Positions 43,944 through 52,608 of a DNA stretch of 64,000 nucleotides are shown here, piece after piece. Each line of letters opens with the position of its first letter. Within the stretch, counting starts at the first letter, position 1. The notes under the pieces are model-generated. The model did not search any database. It had not been told where the DNA came from and was given only the letters and a program-made list of their open reading frames with translations. Source of the stretch: Streptomyces sp. CB00316 (GTDB lineage Bacteria; Actinomycetota; Actinomycetes; Streptomycetales; Streptomycetaceae); the NCBI RefSeq assembly GCF_001905595.1, contig NZ_LIXI01000005.1, forward strand, positions 434,001-498,000. Direction: 5' to 3'. The translations under genes and the position numbers were made by a program.

Positions 43944-44540
43944 TCACCCGGCGGGGGAGCCGCCGCCCCGGGCCACGCAGTCCGCGAGGTGGTCGTCGAC
44001 GAGGCCGCACGCCTGCATCAGGGCGTAGGCGGTGGTCGGGCCGACGAAGCGGATCGAGCGCTTCTTCAGGTCCTTGGCGAGGGCGGTGGACTCCGGGGTG
44101 ACGGCGGGGACGTCGCCCAGCCCGCGCGGGGCGGGCCGGCCGGCCGGGTCGGGGGCGTAGGACCAGATCAGCTCGTCCAGCTCCCCGGCCGGCCAGTCGG
44201 CGAGCACCCGGGCGTTGGCGAGGGTGGCGTCGACCTTGGCCCGGTTGCGGATGATGCCGGGGTCGGCCAGGAGCCGCTCCCGGTCCGCGTCGGTGAACTT
44301 CGCGACCTCCACGATCCGGAACCCGGCGAAGGCCGTACGGAAGGTCTCGCGGCGGCGCAGGATCGTCAGCCAGGAGAGCCCGGACTGGAACGCCTCCAGG
44401 CAGAGCCGCTCGAAGAGGGCGTCGTCCCCGTGGACCGGGCGGCCCCACTCGGTGTCGTGGTAGGCGAGGTAGTCCTCGGTGGACAGGCCCCAGGGGCAGC
44501 GCAGCCCGCCGTCGGGGGCCGGCACGGCTCCGCCGCTCAT
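43944..44540 (-). CDS. tag: DNA-3-methyladenine glycosylase I
   Basis: A 198-residue base-excision glycosylase that removes 3-methyladenine from DNA. Zinc-snap and active-site features are RCPWGLS, YLAYHDTEWGRPV, the substrate-pocket segment FQSGLSWLTILRRRETFR and the C-terminal Zn-site segment FVGPTTAYALMQACGLVDDH with the following DC. The start ATG overlaps the preceding gene's TGA (ATGA), so it is coupled to the DivIVA-like gene. The combination of this pair with folP2-type and DUF3117 genes resembles the mycobacterial Rv1207-Rv1211 stretch, from memory. Confidence 0.92.
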   Translation of the reverse strand: MSGGAVPAPDGGLRCPWGLSTEDYLAYHDTEWGRPVHGDDALFERLCLEAFQSGLSWLTILRRRETFRTAFAGFRIVEVAKFTDADRERLLADPGIIRNRAKVDATLANARVLADWPAGELDELIWSYAPDPAGRPAPRGLGDVPAVTPESTALAKDLKKRSIRFVGPTTAYALMQACGLVDDHLADCVARGGGSPAG

Positions 44541-44944
44541 CGTCCGTCGTCCTCGCCGCGGGCCGGTCCGCCGGTCTGCCGGTCGCCGGGCCCGGCCGGC
44601 CGGTCCCCCGGCTGCTCGAAGAGGTCGGCCCCGGTCGTCACCGCGGACGCCTGCGCCCCGGCCAGGGCGGACTCCAGCTCCGCGATCCGGGCGTCCCGCT
44701 CGGCCAGCTCCGCGCCGAGCCTGGACAGCGCCTCGTCGACGTCCGCCATCCGGTACCCGCGGGCGGCCATCGGCAGCCGCAGCGCCTCGACGTCCGCCCG
44801 GCCGACCGGGCGGGTCGTGGGCAGGGGGTCGGTGAACCGCTGGGGCTCCACGTCCTGGAGCACGGCGCTCCCGCCACCGCCGACCACCGCGAGGGTGACC
44901 GCCGTGACGACCACGACCATCGTGAGCAGCAAGAACCAGAACAC
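44537..44944 (-). CDS. Single-TM protein with DivIVA-like motif
   Basis: A 135-residue protein with an N-terminal membrane helix (FWFLLLTMVVVVTAVTLAVV), a short extracellular or cytosolic linker, and a DivIVA-type motif ALRLPMAARGYRMADVDEAL, followed by a coiled coil (RLGAELAERDARIAELESAL). The GTG of VFWFLLL was chosen because GGGGAG lies six bases before it; the frame runs back to 44992. The DivIVA-like segment often mediates binding to curved membrane or cell poles. It is the first gene of an ATGA-coupled pair with tag. Exact role unknown. Confidence 0.8.
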   Translation of the reverse strand: MFWFLLLTMVVVVTAVTLAVVGGGGSAVLQDVEPQRFTDPLPTTRPVGRADVEALRLPMAARGYRMADVDEALSRLGAELAERDARIAELESALAGAQASAVTTGADLFEQPGDRPAGPGDRQTGGPARGEDDGR

Positions 44945-45057
44945 GCGCATCTCCCCGGTGGCGGAAACCTCGACCGGCTCCGATGGTGCCATGCGGCACG
45001 GACAGTCAGGGCAGGGACGTTAGGGTCGCAGGCGGGCTATCGAGGAGGAATCACGGG

Positions 45058-45930
45058 ATGCGAAGCGGTGCACTCAGGCTGGGGCGGCGGGAGTTCGGTC
45101 CGCACGAGCCGGTGATCATGGCGATCGTGAACCGGACCCCGGACTCCTTCTACGACCAGGGCGCCACCTTCCAGGACGAGCCGGCGCTCGCCCGGGTCGA
45201 GCGGGCGGTGGCCGAGGGCGCCGCGATCATCGACATCGGCGGGGTGAAGGCCGGCCCCGGCGAGGAGGTGAGCGCCGAGGAGGAGGCGCGCCGCACGGTC
45301 GGGTTCGTCGCCGAGGTCCGCCGCCGCCACCCGGATGTGGTGATCAGCGTGGACACCTGGCGGCACGACGTGGGCGAGGCGGTCTGCGAGGCCGGGGCGG
45401 ACGTCCTGAACGATGCGTGGGGCGGGGTCGACCCGAAGCTGGCGGAGGTCGCCGCGCGGTACGGGGCGGGGCTCGTGTGCACGCACGCGGGGGGCGCGGA
45501 GCCGCGGACGCGGCCGCACCGGATCGCGTACGACGACGTCATGGCGGACATCCTGCGCGTGACGGTGGGGCTTGCGGAGCGGGCGGTTCAGCTCGGGGTG
45601 CGGGCGGACGGAATCATGATCGACCCGGGTCACGACTTCGGTAAGAACACGCGGCACTCTCTTGAGGCGACGCGTCGTCTTGAGGAGATGTCGGAGACGG
45701 GGTGGCCGGTGCTGGTTTCCCTCTCCAACAAGGATTTCGTGGGCGAGACGCTGGACCGGCCGGTGAAGGAGCGGGTGATCGGGACGCTGGCCACGACCGC
45801 GGTGTCGGCGTGGCTGGGGGCGCGGGTGTACCGGGTGCACGAGGTGGCGGAGACGCGGCAGGTCCTGGACATGGTGGCGTCGATCGCCGGGCACCGGCCT
45901 CCGGCGGTGGCGCGGCGGGGGCTGGCGTAG
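45058..45930 (+). CDS. folP2: Dihydropteroate synthase-like protein (FolP2 type)
   Basis: A 290-residue TIM-barrel protein of the DHPS family. The first pterin loop is MAIVNRTPDSFYDQGATF and a conserved Asp lies in DVLNDAWGG; DPGHDFGKNTRHSLE matches the DPG region. The loop that in true DHPS reads GGESTRPG is GGVKAGPG here, so Ser/Thr/Arg contacts for p-aminobenzoate are missing. Mycobacterial FolP2 is reported to lack DHPS activity, and this copy should be treated the same. GAGGAGGAATC precedes the ATG. It is divergent from the DivIVA-like/tag pair. The real folate DHPS would be elsewhere in the genome. Confidence 0.85.
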   Translation: MRSGALRLGRREFGPHEPVIMAIVNRTPDSFYDQGATFQDEPALARVERAVAEGAAIIDIGGVKAGPGEEVSAEEEARRTVGFVAEVRRRHPDVVISVDTWRHDVGEAVCEAGADVLNDAWGGVDPKLAEVAARYGAGLVCTHAGGAEPRTRPHRIAYDDVMADILRVTVGLAERAVQLGVRADGIMIDPGHDFGKNTRHSLEATRRLEEMSETGWPVLVSLSNKDFVGETLDRPVKERVIGTLATTAVSAWLGARVYRVHEVAETRQVLDMVASIAGHRPPAVARRGLA

Positions 45931-45980
45931 GGAAGGTGGGGCGGCATCCGGAGCCGCCCCACCCCGACAGCTGGAAAGAT

Positions 45981-46000
45981 GTCCTCAAACGCCGGACGGG
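45981..46000 (+). repeat. Copy 2 of the dispersed 20-bp intergenic motif
   Basis: gtcctcaaacgccggacggg, one base different from the copy at 36679-36698. It lies between the folP2-type stop and the LOG stop. Confidence 0.8.
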
Positions 46001-46007
46001 CCGGAGA

Positions 46008-46793
46008 TCACCGCCCGACCTCCTTCGTCACCAGTGTCACCGCTTCGTCCACGTCGTCCGTCACGTGGAACAGCAGCAAATCCTTCTCCGAGGCCTTGCC
46101 GCCGGCGACCACCGTTTCGCGGAGCCAGTCGACCAGGCCGCCCCAGTAGGCCGTGCCGAAGAGGACGATCGGGAAGCGGGTGACCTTGCCGGTCTGGACG
46201 AGGGTCAGCGCCTCGAAGAGTTCGTCCAGGGTGCCGAGGCCACCGGGCAGGACCACGAAGCCCTGGGCGTACTTCACGAACATCGTCTTGCGGACGAAGA
46301 AGTAGCGGAAGTTGACGCCGATGTCGACGTGCGGGTTCAGCCCCGACTCGAAGGGCAGCTCGATGCCGAGGCCGACCGAGACGCCGTTCGCCTCCCTGGC
46401 CCCCTTGTTGGCGGCCTCCATCGCGCCGGGGCCGCCGCCGGTGATCACCGCGAAGCCCGCGTCGACCAGCGCCTTGCCGATCCGGACCCCGGCCTCGTAC
46501 TCCGCCGATCCGGCCGGGGTGCGGGCCGAGCCGAAGACGCTGATCGCGCTCGGCAGCTCCGCGAGGGCGCCGAAGCCCTCGACGAACTCCGACTGGATGC
46601 GCATCACCCGCCACGGGTCGGTATGCACCCACTCGGAGTCGCCCTCGGAGTCCAGCAGCCGCTGATCGGTCGTGCCGGGCTGGACCTGCTCCCTGCGGCG
46701 CAGTACCGGGCCCAGCCACTGTTCCTCGGGGGCCACCGCGCCCTCCGGGACCTCCGCACCTTCAGGGATCCGTGCGTCCTCGGCGTTGCCCAT
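46008..46793 (-). CDS. LOG-family protein (TIGR00730; cytokinin-activating-type phosphoribohydrolase)
   Basis: A 261-residue Rossmann-fold protein of the Lonely-Guy family, which hydrolyses the N-glycosidic bond of nucleoside monophosphates. The signatures are VFGSARTPAGS, TGGGPGAMEAANKGA, FFVRKTMFVKYAQG and the catalytic motif PGGLGTLDELFE (PGGxGTxxE). An N-terminal 75-residue extension is present, as in other actinobacterial members. The gene is convergent with the folP2-type gene and read in the same direction as dapE upstream, 137 bases apart, with its own start ATG. In Mycobacterium the counterpart sits near dapE/folP2 (memory). Confidence 0.9.
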   Translation of the reverse strand: MGNAEDARIPEGAEVPEGAVAPEEQWLGPVLRRREQVQPGTTDQRLLDSEGDSEWVHTDPWRVMRIQSEFVEGFGALAELPSAISVFGSARTPAGSAEYEAGVRIGKALVDAGFAVITGGGPGAMEAANKGAREANGVSVGLGIELPFESGLNPHVDIGVNFRYFFVRKTMFVKYAQGFVVLPGGLGTLDELFEALTLVQTGKVTRFPIVLFGTAYWGGLVDWLRETVVAGGKASEKDLLLFHVTDDVDEAVTLVTKEVGR

Positions 46794-46930
46794 GTTCCGC
46801 TCCCTCCACCGACCTGCGTCGTGCCTGGGTCGGGCTGTGTCGTGCTGCGTCCGGCCAGCGTAGATCGGCGGAGGTTACGTAGGGGGGAATGCCGTGCGTC
46901 GGGCGTCCAGCCGATCAGGCCGTCAGGCGG

Positions 46931-48010
46931 TCAGGCGGTCAGCCAGGAGCGGAGGCGGTCCTCGCAGTGGGTGATCCTCTCGACCACCACGTGCTCGTCG
47001 CGCTTGTGGGCGTAGATCGGGTCGCCGGGGCCGTAGTTCACCGCGGGGACGCCGAGGCCGCCGAAGCGGGAGACGTCCGTCCAGCCGAACTTGGGCCGGG
47101 CCGTGCCGCCGACCGCCTCCATGAACGCCTTCGCGGCGGGGTGGGAGAGGCCGGGCATGGCCGCGCCGGAGTGGTCGTCGATGACGATCTCGGCGACCCC
47201 GCAGTCCGCGAAGACCTCGCGGACGTGGGCGATGGCCTCCTCCTCGGTGCGGTCGGGGGCGTAGCGGTAGTTGACGACGACGGTGCAGGCGTCCGGGATG
47301 ACGTTGGTGGCGACGCCGCCCTCGATGCCGACCGCGTTGAGCCCCTCGTGGTATTCGAGGCCGTCGATGACCGGGCGGCGGGGCTCGTACGCGGCGAGCT
47401 TCGCCAGGATCGGAGCGGCGGCGTGGACGGCGTTGGACCCCATCCAACTGCGCGCGGAGTGCGCCCGCTCCCCTGCTGTACGCAGGTGGACCCGCAGCGT
47501 GCCCTGGCAGCCGCCCTCCACCTCGCCGTCGGAGGGCTCCAGGAGGACGGCGAAGTCTCCGGCGAGCCAGTCGGGGTGGGCGGTGGCGATGTGGCCGAGG
47601 CCGTTGAGGTCTGCGGCGACCTCTTCGTTGTCGTAGAAGATGAAGGTCAGGTCGCGGTTGGGCTCGGGGACCGTCGCGGCGATCCGGAGCTGGACGGCGA
47701 CGCCGGCCTTCATGTCGGTGGTCCCGCAGCCCCAGAGGACGCCGTCCGCGTCGAGGCGGGAGGGGACGTTGCCGGCGATCGGCACGGTGTCGATGTGCCC
47801 GGCGAGGACGACACGCTCGGCGCGGCCGAGGTTCGTGCGGGCGACGACGTTGTTGCCGTGGCGGTCGACGGTCAGATGGGGCAGGCCGCGCAGCGCTGTC
47901 TCGATCGCGTCGGCGAGTGCCTTCTCCTCCCCGCTGACCGAGGGGATGTCGACGAGCCGGGCGGTGAGCGCCGGGCCGTCCAGGGTCAGGTCAAGCGTGC
48001 TGTCGGACAT
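46931..48010 (-). CDS. dapE: Succinyl-diaminopimelate desuccinylase
   Basis: A 359-residue M20 zinc peptidase-fold enzyme that removes succinate from N-succinyl-LL-2,6-diaminopimelate in lysine and peptidoglycan-precursor synthesis. Metal-site motifs are LAGHIDTVP (His-x-Asp), GCGTTDMKAG, FYDNEEVAAD (catalytic Glu pair) and LLEPSDGEVEGGCQGT; a late YGPGDPIYAHKRDEHV supplies a His ligand. ATG 48010 has no ribosome site but follows TAGGGT by seven bases, so it is likely leaderless. dapC and ferredoxin lie 2-3 kb away, so lysine-pathway genes are clustered loosely here. Confidence 0.92.
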   Translation of the reverse strand: MSDSTLDLTLDGPALTARLVDIPSVSGEEKALADAIETALRGLPHLTVDRHGNNVVARTNLGRAERVVLAGHIDTVPIAGNVPSRLDADGVLWGCGTTDMKAGVAVQLRIAATVPEPNRDLTFIFYDNEEVAADLNGLGHIATAHPDWLAGDFAVLLEPSDGEVEGGCQGTLRVHLRTAGERAHSARSWMGSNAVHAAAPILAKLAAYEPRRPVIDGLEYHEGLNAVGIEGGVATNVIPDACTVVVNYRYAPDRTEEEAIAHVREVFADCGVAEIVIDDHSGAAMPGLSHPAAKAFMEAVGGTARPKFGWTDVSRFGGLGVPAVNYGPGDPIYAHKRDEHVVVERITHCEDRLRSWLTA

Positions 48011-48017
48011 GGCCACG

Positions 48018-48023
48018 ACCCTA
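48018..48023 (-). promoter_or_regulatory. -10 element TAGGGT, leaderless start of dapE
   Basis: On the minus strand TAGGGT ends seven bases before ATG 48010. Confidence 0.5.
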
Positions 48024-48141
48024 GAGGACGGGCGCAGGGGCAGGGTCACGCCCCCTGGAGGACCGGGGTGCCACGCCCGGTCACCGCCCTGGCGGACAGA
48101 GGTATCGGCCCCCGGCCGTACCCTCCAGTACGGTGGGGCCC

Positions 48142-49065
48142 GTGCCCCGGACAGCCAGCCCCGCCCGCCGTCGCCGCAGCCGCCTCCTCCGCTACGCGGC
48201 CGCCTTCGCCGTGCTCGCCGCGCTGGGCGGTTATCTGGCCGTTCAGTACGACTCCTCCACCACCGAGTCCGCGCCGCGCTGTGTGGTCCGGGCCGCCGAC
48301 GGGGACCACACCTACGAGATGAGCCTGCACCAGGCGGCGAACGCGGCGACGATCTCCGCCGTGGGGACCACCCGCGGGATGCCGGAGCGGGCGGTGACCA
48401 TCGCGATCGCGACGGCGATCCAGGAGTCCACGCTCCGCAACATCGACTACGGGGACCGGGACTCGGTGGGCCTGTTCCAGCAGCGGCCCTCGCAGGGCTG
48501 GGGCACCGTGGCGGAGATCATGGACCCGGTCTACTCGGCCGGGGAGTTCTACGACCACCTCGCCGAGGTCCCGGGGTACTCGCGGCTCCCGCTGACCGTG
48601 GCGGCGCAGCGCGTGCAGCGCAGCGGCTTCCCTCAGGCGTACGCGAAGCACGAGCCGGACGCCGCGCTGCTGGCCGCCGCGCTGACCGGGCGCGAGCCCG
48701 CCTCGCTGAACTGCACGCCGCCGAAGCGGACCGCTGAGAGCCCGGGGGACGCGGCGCAGGTGCGGGCCGAGCTGATCCGCACCTTCGGCAAGGACGTCCT
48801 GCCCGCCACGAAGGCGGCGGGCGCGTCGGCCGCCGCCACCGTCTCGGTGCCCGTACCGGCGACGGCGCGGGCGAAGGCGGAGGGCCGCGCGCCGCAGCGC
48901 GGCTGGGAGCTGGCGCACTGGGCGGTGGCGCACTCCGAGGCGCTGCTGATCGAGCGCGTGAGCTATGCCGACCGGGTCTGGGAAGCCGGTTCCGGCTGGC
49001 GGACGGAACGTACGAAGGACAAGGAACCGGACACGACGGCCGTCGGAATCCGGGTCGCTCGGTAG
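48142..49065 (+). CDS. Membrane-anchored transglycosylase-like protein
   Basis: A 307-residue protein with an N-terminal basic stretch and membrane helix (YAAAFAVLAALGGYLAVQY), then an extracellular domain with a lysozyme-like signature: AIATAIQESTLRNIDYGDRD then SVGLFQQRPSQGWGT. This resembles lytic-transglycosylase or Rpf-type folds that cut peptidoglycan; the Glu in QEST is the candidate catalytic acid. The C-terminal half, after about residue 200, is not recognised. GTG 48142 was chosen because TACGGT lies before it, making it likely leaderless; GTG 48133 is also in frame. It is divergent from dapE across a small gap. Confidence 0.7.
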   Translation: MPRTASPARRRRSRLLRYAAAFAVLAALGGYLAVQYDSSTTESAPRCVVRAADGDHTYEMSLHQAANAATISAVGTTRGMPERAVTIAIATAIQESTLRNIDYGDRDSVGLFQQRPSQGWGTVAEIMDPVYSAGEFYDHLAEVPGYSRLPLTVAAQRVQRSGFPQAYAKHEPDAALLAAALTGREPASLNCTPPKRTAESPGDAAQVRAELIRTFGKDVLPATKAAGASAAATVSVPVPATARAKAEGRAPQRGWELAHWAVAHSEALLIERVSYADRVWEAGSGWRTERTKDKEPDTTAVGIRVAR

Positions 49066-49353
49066 TTCGGCCCGTCACCCGTACGGACCCTTGAGCCTGC
49101 CGCTCAGGGGCTTCCGGGCCATCTCTTCGGCAGTCCGTTCATCCCGCACCGATTCCCTTGCCGCCCAAGGGAAGTGACGGTTCACCAACCGGATTCGGAA
49201 TGGATCGTTTGCCCGGATTCCTCCACTGCGGATTATCGGACGCATTACTCACTCTTTACCTTTGCTCGCCGCAACTTTCCCTCCCCTCGGCCCTGTTGTC
49301 AGTGCGTCCGGCTCACCGGACCGAATCACTGACCATCCCGTCGAAGGAGCACC

Positions 49354-49791
49354 ATGTCCCTCCCCCTGACCCGTCGGATCGCTCGTACCGCGCTGCTGAT
49401 CGCCGCGGGTGCGGCCCCCGTGGTCGGTGCGGCCGGCGCCGCAGGTGCCGCAGAGCTCCCGCAGACCCCGGACCTCGGCGGTCTGACCGCGCTGGACGGT
49501 GCCGGTCTCGGCAACACCGTGGACAGCGCCGCCCAGCAGGGCACCCAGGCCACCGGTGACACCGGCGGCCGTCTCGTCGGCACCGCCCTTCCGGCCGCGG
49601 GCAGGACCGTGGGCCAGACCGCCAAGGTGGCCGCCCCGGCCGTCCAGGACACCGCCGGCCAGACCGCGGGCAGCGCGGGCGAGGCCGTCGGCGGCGTCGG
49701 CGGTGCCGCCGGTGGCGGCCTGCCGACCGACGCGCTCGCGGGTGGCCTGCCCACCGGTGGCCTGCCGCTGGGCGGTCTGCCGATCGGCTGA
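49354..49791 (+). CDS. Small secreted Ala/Gly-rich protein
   Basis: A 145-residue protein with a clear Sec signal peptide (RRIARTALLIAAGAAPVVGA, cleaved near GAAGAAE). The mature part is low-complexity: repeated Val-Gly-Gln-Thr/Gly-Gly segments, then LPTGGLPLGGLPIG, a Leu-Pro/Gly-Gly ladder at the C-terminus. ATG follows GAAGGAGCACC, an excellent site. It is reminiscent of small developmental surface proteins such as chaplin-like or spore-coat components, but no chaplin cysteines or hydrophobin pattern is seen. Function not known. Confidence 0.7.
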   Translation: MSLPLTRRIARTALLIAAGAAPVVGAAGAAGAAELPQTPDLGGLTALDGAGLGNTVDSAAQQGTQATGDTGGRLVGTALPAAGRTVGQTAKVAAPAVQDTAGQTAGSAGEAVGGVGGAAGGGLPTDALAGGLPTGGLPLGGLPIG

Positions 49792-49814
49792 CCCACCGCC
49801 GTACGCCATGCACG

Positions 49815-49856
49815 CGAGAGGGCCCGGGGAGTGCGCGCACTCCTCGGGCCCTCTCG
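49815..49856. terminator. Bidirectional terminator between secreted-protein gene and dapC
   Basis: A 21-base arm on each side (cgagagggcccggggagtgcg and its complement with one G-U) meets at a dyad centre, making an unusually long hairpin. Confidence 0.9.
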
Positions 49857-49869
49857 TACGTTCGGTACC

Positions 49870-50964
49870 TCAGGACAGGCGCTTGACCGCCGCCGCCACC
49901 CGCTCGTCGGTCGCGGTGAACGCCACCCGGACGAAGCGCTCGCCCGCCGGGCCGTAGAACTCGCCGGGCGCCACCAGGATGCCCAGCTGGGCGAGGTACG
50001 CCACGGTCTCCCAGCACGGCTCGTCGCGGGTCGCCCAGAGGTAGAGGCTCGCCTCGCTGTGCTCGATGCGGAAGCCGTGCGCCTCCAGGGCGGCGCGCAG
50101 GGCCAGGCGGCGGTCCGCGTACCGGGCACGCTGCTCGGCCACGTGCACGTCGTCACCGAGGGCGGCGACGGCGGCGGCCTGGACGGGGGCGGGAGTCATC
50201 ATCCCGCCGTGCTTGCGGATCAGCAGCAGCTCACCGAGGACGGCCGCGTCGCCCGCGATGAAGGCGGCGCGGTAGCCGGCCAGGTTGGAGCGCTTGGAGA
50301 GCGAGTGGACCGCCACGATGCCGTCGTAGTGACCGCCGCAGACGTCCGGGTGGAGCACCGAGACCGGCTCGGCGTCCCAGCCCAGCTCCAGGTAGCACTC
50401 GTCGCTGAAGACCAGCACGCCGTGCTCGCGCGCCCAGGCGACGATCCGGGTCAGCTCGTCCTTCGCCAGCACCTTCCCGGTCGGGTTGGAGGGCGAGTTG
50501 AGCCACAGGAGCTTCAGCCCGGCCGGGTCCAGCTCGGTCGGGTCGTCGTAGACGACGGGCTCCGCGCCGCAGAGCCGGGCGCCGACCTCGTACGTCGGGT
50601 AGGCGAGCCGCGGGTAGGCGACCTCGTCGCCCGGGCCGAGCCCGAGCTGTGTCGGCAGCCAGGCCACCAGTTCCTTGGAGCCGACGACCGGCAGCACGTT
50701 GGCGTGGGTCACCCCGACCGCGCCGAGGCGCCCCTCCACCCAGCCGGTGAGCGCGTCGCGCAGGGCCTCGGTCCCCCACACCGTCGGATAGCCGGGGCTG
50801 TCGGCGGCGGCGGTGAGCGCCCGCCGGATCACCTCGGGCACCGGGTCGACCGGCGTACCGACGGAGAGGTCCACGATGCCGTCCGGGTGGGCCTGGGCCG
50901 TCGTCTTGTACGGCGTGAGCCTGTCCCAGGGGAAGACCGGGAGGCGGGAGGAGACTGCGGACAC
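49870..50964 (-). CDS. dapC: Succinyldiaminopimelate transaminase
   Basis: A 364-residue PLP-dependent class I/II aminotransferase making N-succinyl-LL-diaminopimelate for lysine and wall synthesis. Visible features are LWLNSPSNPTGKV (PLP binding), FSDECYLELGW, and the lysine Schiff-base motif HSLSKRSNLAGYR. The GTG start (VSAVSSRLP) has AGAG a few bases ahead. It lies 142 bases downstream of the ferredoxin gene on the same strand, and ferredoxin with dapC is the conserved pair seen in mycobacteria (Rv1177-Rv1178 in memory). The enzyme is cytosolic. Assigned by synteny and motifs rather than a unique residue. Confidence 0.85.
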   Translation of the reverse strand: MSAVSSRLPVFPWDRLTPYKTTAQAHPDGIVDLSVGTPVDPVPEVIRRALTAAADSPGYPTVWGTEALRDALTGWVEGRLGAVGVTHANVLPVVGSKELVAWLPTQLGLGPGDEVAYPRLAYPTYEVGARLCGAEPVVYDDPTELDPAGLKLLWLNSPSNPTGKVLAKDELTRIVAWAREHGVLVFSDECYLELGWDAEPVSVLHPDVCGGHYDGIVAVHSLSKRSNLAGYRAAFIAGDAAVLGELLLIRKHGGMMTPAPVQAAAVAALGDDVHVAEQRARYADRRLALRAALEAHGFRIEHSEASLYLWATRDEPCWETVAYLAQLGILVAPGEFYGPAGERFVRVAFTATDERVAAAVKRLS

Positions 50965-51106
50965 GGGGCTCTGCTTTCTCGGGTTCTCAGGCCGTTCCCG
51001 GCCGTCTCGGGTTGCTCGGGCCGTTCCGGCCGTACGGGGAAACACCGCGGTCCCGCACGGTGACAAGCCGTACGGGACCGGGCCGCGCACGTGGTGCCGC
51101 TGCCGC

Positions 51107-51427
51107 CTACTGGTTCTGCGGCGGGAGTGCGGCGATGAACGCGTGGTCGCGCTCGATGAGACCGAGCTTCGAAGCACCACCGGGGGAGCCGAGGTCGTCG
51201 AAGAACTCGACGTTCGCCTTGTAGTAGTCCTTCCACTCCTCCGGAGTGTCGTCCTCGTAGAAGATGGCCTCGACCGGGCAGACCGGCTCACAGGCTCCGC
51301 AGTCGACGCATTCGTCCGGGTGGATGTACAAGGATCGCTGGCCCTCGTAGATGCAGTCGACGGGGCACTCTTCGATGCAGGCCTTGTCCTTCACGTCGAC
51401 ACAAGGCTGCGCGATGACGTAGGTCAC
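51107..51427 (-). CDS. fdxA: Seven-iron (3Fe-4S/4Fe-4S) ferredoxin
   Basis: A 106-residue soluble electron carrier. The first cluster half reads CVDVKDKACIEECPVDCIYE and the second CVDCGACEPVCPVEAIF; the spacing is that of FdxA/FdxC seven-iron ferredoxins. A C-terminal extension (ASKLGLIERDHAFIA) is typical. GTG 51427 starts the gene. It lies upstream of dapC on the same strand and probably forms one transcription unit with it. A GNAT gene is read divergently from the other side of the promoter region. Confidence 0.93.
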   Translation of the reverse strand: MTYVIAQPCVDVKDKACIEECPVDCIYEGQRSLYIHPDECVDCGACEPVCPVEAIFYEDDTPEEWKDYYKANVEFFDDLGSPGGASKLGLIERDHAFIAALPPQNQ

Positions 51428-51544
51428 GCTGTCGTTCCTCCTCGGTAGGGCGTTGGCTCTCGCGCGGGAGCGCGGCGTCGTCGATGCCCGCCCCTAGTAT
51501 CTCCGTTCTCGGGCACGATCCGAACAGGAGGGGCGGACTGAGCT

Positions 51545-52540
51545 GTGGAATTCACCATGGGCGGACGGTTGGAAGTCCGGATCACACCGGCTGACGTGGG
51601 CAAACGCGTTTCCGTGCGGCGGCGCTCCGAGAGGGGCGGCGCGGGCGCGGAGTTCACCGATACGGTCGGTGTTCTCACATCATGGGACCACGGTGTGGTG
51701 GCGATCACACCGAAGAGCGGGGAGTCCGTCCACATCGTGGAATCCTCCCTGGTGGCGGGCAAGGTCGTCCCCGCCGCCCCGGCCCGCAGGAGGGGCCCGG
51801 CGGCCTCCTTCCCGGAGCTGGCCGCCGTCACCGCCCGCGCCTGGCAGCCGGTGGAGAGCGAGCCCCTGGGCGACTGGCGGCTGCGCGCCGCCGGCGGGTT
51901 CACCCGGCGCGCCAACTCCGCGCTGCCGCTCGGCGATCCGGGTCTGCCGCTCGGCGAGGCGCTCGGGCGGGTCGAGCGGTGGTACGAGGAGCGGGGTCTG
52001 CCCCCGTACATCCAGACGGCGACCGGGGCCGAGGGGACGCAGGAGGCTCTCTGCGCGGAGCTGGAGCGGCACGGCTGGCGGCGCGAGGTCACCGCGGAGG
52101 TGCGGATCGCCGCACTGGCGCCGGTCGGTGACCTGGACGCGGACGTGTCGGCGGTGCGGCTGAGCCGTGAGCCGGACGAGACGTGGCTCTCGCGCTACCA
52201 GCGCTTCTCCGCCCCCGGCCCCCACGTGCTGCGGGTGCTGGGCGGCGGCCCGTCGGTCTGGTTCGCCACGGCGGCGGGCGGGAGCGAGGCGTCTGCGGCG
52301 GTCGGCCGGTGTGTCGTGGACGGGCGGTGGGCGGGGTTCATGGCCGTCGAGGTAGCCCCCGAGCACCGGCGGCGCGGACTGGCCACCTCGGTGATGGCGG
52401 CCCTGGCCCGGCAGGCCCTGGAGGAGGGCGCTTCGGCCGCCTGGCTCCAGGTGGAGGAGGACAATGAAGGGGCGCGGGCGCTGTACGACGGCATGGGCTT
52501 CGCGGCGCACCACCGCTACCACCACTTCCGGCCCGCGTAG
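51545..52540 (+). CDS. GNAT-family N-acetyltransferase
   Basis: A 331-residue protein with a C-terminal GNAT acetyltransferase domain. The acetyl-CoA loop is VAPEHRRRGLATSV (motif A, Q/RxxGxG/A), followed by AWLQVEEDNEGARALYDGMG (motif B). The N-terminal 80 residues have a small beta-barrel-like segment with VGKRVSVRRRS and GVVAITPKSGESVH, an N-terminal SH3-type addition. It likely transfers acetyl from acetyl-CoA to a small amine or protein. The GTG start is near a good AGGAGGGGCGGA site about 11 bases off. It is divergent from the ferredoxin gene. Substrate unknown. Confidence 0.85.
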   Translation: MEFTMGGRLEVRITPADVGKRVSVRRRSERGGAGAEFTDTVGVLTSWDHGVVAITPKSGESVHIVESSLVAGKVVPAAPARRRGPAASFPELAAVTARAWQPVESEPLGDWRLRAAGGFTRRANSALPLGDPGLPLGEALGRVERWYEERGLPPYIQTATGAEGTQEALCAELERHGWRREVTAEVRIAALAPVGDLDADVSAVRLSREPDETWLSRYQRFSAPGPHVLRVLGGGPSVWFATAAGGSEASAAVGRCVVDGRWAGFMAVEVAPEHRRRGLATSVMAALARQALEEGASAAWLQVEEDNEGARALYDGMGFAAHHRYHHFRPA

Positions 52541-52608
52541 CGGAGACCGGACCCCCTGGCCGGGCGGGGGGAGCCAGCAGCAGGGACGAGCAGGGGCATG
52601 GGTCGCAT

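Noticed and set aside
46904..46944. Repeated ggcggtca units at the dapE 3' end
   Set aside because: Imperfect and only about three copies; the stretch includes the dapE stop and looks like chance low complexity.
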